The translations under genes and the position numbers were made by a program. From NCBI RefSeq assembly GCF_048323675.1, contig NZ_JBLWFK010000005.1:62001-126000 (forward strand): a stretch of DNA of 64,000 nt. Direction: 5' to 3'. This stretch comes from Mangrovimicrobium sp048323675. GTDB taxonomy: Bacteria; Pseudomonadota; Gammaproteobacteria; Pseudomonadales; Halieaceae. Below are positions 62,852-64,000 of this stretch, piece by piece (position 1 is the stretch's first letter; each line of letters begins with the position of its first letter). The notes beneath the pieces were generated by a model. That model was not told where the DNA came from and ran no database searches. It saw nothing but the letters and a program-made list of their open reading frames with translations.

Positions 62852-63532
62852 TCAGCGACGCGGGTCGATCTGGCTGCCCGATCCGCTTTTTGCCGAGCTC
62901 CGGTTGGCCATCTGCCGGCGAAATTCCACCATGTCCTCGAGTTCGCCAAAGCGTTCGATATCCGCGGCATAGGTGGCTTCCACAGCTTCGATTTCCACTT
63001 CCCGGTCGGCAATTGCATTGTCGGTGATGCCGATTTCCGACTGCAGGTCGCTGATTGCTTTGAGGTGTTCCTCACTCACCGACTGGCCCCGGCGCTGCGC
63101 CTCCGCCGCCTGGGACTGGTAGTTTTCCACCTGCTGCCGGAGTGAGCGCTTGTTGCTTTTCAGGATGCTGACCCGGATGCGCAGGTCGCCGAGGGCGCGC
63201 TCCCGCGCGGCCTCGATATCTTCCACCGAACTGTAGCGGCGCAGCAGGGATTCGTCCCATTTGCGCAGGCGCTCCGCCTCTTCCTGGGCGCGCATCTCAT
63301 TCGCCACCGCGGCCTGCTGTTCGGCAGTGACCTGGGGCGGCACCACGCGGATCACCACACCGTCCTTGTTGAGAACCTCGTAGCCATTCTTCACCGACTC
63401 CGGCGGGATGTTGTCGTCCATCACCGTATTGCCCTCGCTGTTCTTGTAGCGGTAGAGATTCGCCGCCTGCACAAGGCTGGCGGAGACGGCGCATACGAGG
63501 GCGAGGCACAGGGCTGTGGTGTTTTTGCTCAT
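62852..63532 (-). CDS. DUF4124 domain protein with coiled coil
   Basis: 226 aa. A signal peptide (about 1-23) precedes a DUF4124 domain (about 24-65; NLYRYKNSEGNTVMDDNIPPE) and a long charged coiled coil (about 75-205; EEAERLRKWDESLLRRY, LRQQVENYQSQAAEAQRR, IADREVEIEAVE). DUF4124 proteins are periplasmic and of unknown function. The ATG at 63532 gives the signal peptide. 37 bases from the pyrE stop on the same strand. Confidence 0.88.
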   Translation of the reverse strand: MSKNTTALCLALVCAVSASLVQAANLYRYKNSEGNTVMDDNIPPESVKNGYEVLNKDGVVIRVVPPQVTAEQQAAVANEMRAQEEAERLRKWDESLLRRYSSVEDIEAARERALGDLRIRVSILKSNKRSLRQQVENYQSQAAEAQRRGQSVSEEHLKAISDLQSEIGITDNAIADREVEIEAVEATYAADIERFGELEDMVEFRRQMANRSSAKSGSGSQIDPRR

Positions 63533-63569
63533 AGGGCCAATATAGGGTCTCCCGGGGGGGGCGGGCAAG

Positions 63570-64000
63570 TCACACGCCGTATTGCTGGCGATAGTCCTTC
63601 ATCGCAGCGACGACGCCCTCCGGGGCGGATGCCGACGCTTCCAGGTAGTCGATGATGTGGCTCATGTCGATAATGCTGAACACTGGCAGGCCGTGACTTT
63701 CCTCCAGCTCCTGGATCGCGGAAAGCTCGCCCGCTCCGCGTTCCTGGCGGTTGAGGCCGATTACCACGCCGGCCGCGGTCGCGCCGGCGCCCTCGATCAT
63801 GGCGAGAACTTCGCGCACCGCAGTACCCGCGGTGATGACATCGTCGATCACCAGCACCCGCCCCTGCAGGGGCGCGCCTACCAGGATGCCGCCCTCGCCG
63901 TGATCCTTGGCCTCCTTGCGGTTGTAGGCAAAGGGAATGTCGATGCCATGCTGGTCGGCGAGGGCGATCGCCGTGGCAGCGGCCAGGGGAATGCCCTTGT
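63570..64000 (-). CDS. pyrE: Orotate phosphoribosyltransferase, 5' partial
   Basis: C-terminal about 142 codons, running off the window end. PRPP motif VLVIDDVITAGTAVRE, the flexible-loop region (RKEAKDHGEGG) and VVIGLNRQERG are visible. It makes OMP in pyrimidine synthesis. Next to slmA, as in E. coli. Confidence 0.95.
   Translation of the reverse strand, partial: KGIPLAAATAIALADQHGIDIPFAYNRKEAKDHGEGGILVGAPLQGRVLVIDDVITAGTAVREVLAMIEGAGATAAGVVIGLNRQERGAGELSAIQELEESHGLPVFSIIDMSHIIDYLEASASAPEGVVAAMKDYRQQYGV

Overview
The window is 64 kb of GC-rich (roughly two-thirds G+C) chromosomal DNA from a free-living gammaproteobacterium. Gene order resembles Pseudomonas in several blocks (gshB-tonB-algH-ruvX; pilU/pilT-yggS-proC-yggT-metXW-DUF4426-rdgB-hemW-trmB; rpoH-ftsX-ftsE-ftsY-rsmD-coaD-mutM; rpmG-rpmB-radC-coaBC-algC-argB). 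Together with a TonB receptor/phytase pair, a PEP-CTERM-like protein and the TwoAYGGAY-type elements, this suggests a marine Cellvibrionales/Halieaceae-like organism; the taxon is an inference. No rRNA, tRNA, insertion sequence, prophage or CRISPR array was seen.

Layout. 1-4.8 kb: a drug-efflux-like set (partial outer-membrane factor, HlyD-type adaptor, DUF2955 membrane protein), a small channel-like protein and a CYTH-CHAD protein. 4.9-12.1 kb: a PEP-CTERM-like secreted protein, an M20 peptidase, a low-complexity acidic lipoprotein, and a coupled TonB-dependent receptor plus beta-propeller phytase behind an 11-bp-period direct repeat. 12.3-24.5 kb: mixed genes, including rdgC, glyoxalase I, a sensor PP2C phosphatase/anti-sigma kinase with its STAS antagonist, a YtfJ protein, a PAP2 phosphatase with a glycosyltransferase, and an octaheme TPR cytochrome. 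24.6-30.0 kb: leftward tkt-epd-pgk-fba, a central carbon operon. 30.1-36.2 kb: the SAM cycle, with an ArsR-methyltransferase regulator (SahR-like), metK, ahcY, metF and rsmE. 36.3-48.1 kb: gshB to hemW, housekeeping and methionine genes plus pilT/pilU. 48.1-54.8 kb: trmB, rpoH under a perfect CIRCE element, ftsX/E/Y, rsmD, coaD. 54.9-64.0 kb: mutM, rpmG/rpmB, radC, coaBC, a membrane-anchored algC, argB, slmA, a DUF4124 protein and partial pyrE.

The most notable non-coding signal is a family of five structured elements (two between metK and ahcY, two between ahcY and metF, one between rpmB and radC). Each has 27-32 bp inverted arms, whose sequence differs from copy to copy, around a shared 52-58 nt core with two small hairpins carrying GGA loops. 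This matches my memory of the TwoAYGGAY RNA motif, whose function is unknown. All 13 transition differences between paired arms keep G-U pairing on the strand that reads AYGGAY and break it on the other, which points to selection or a biased process acting on that strand. A perfect CIRCE site at rpoH and a palindromic operator over the near-leaderless sahR promoter are the other clear regulatory signals.
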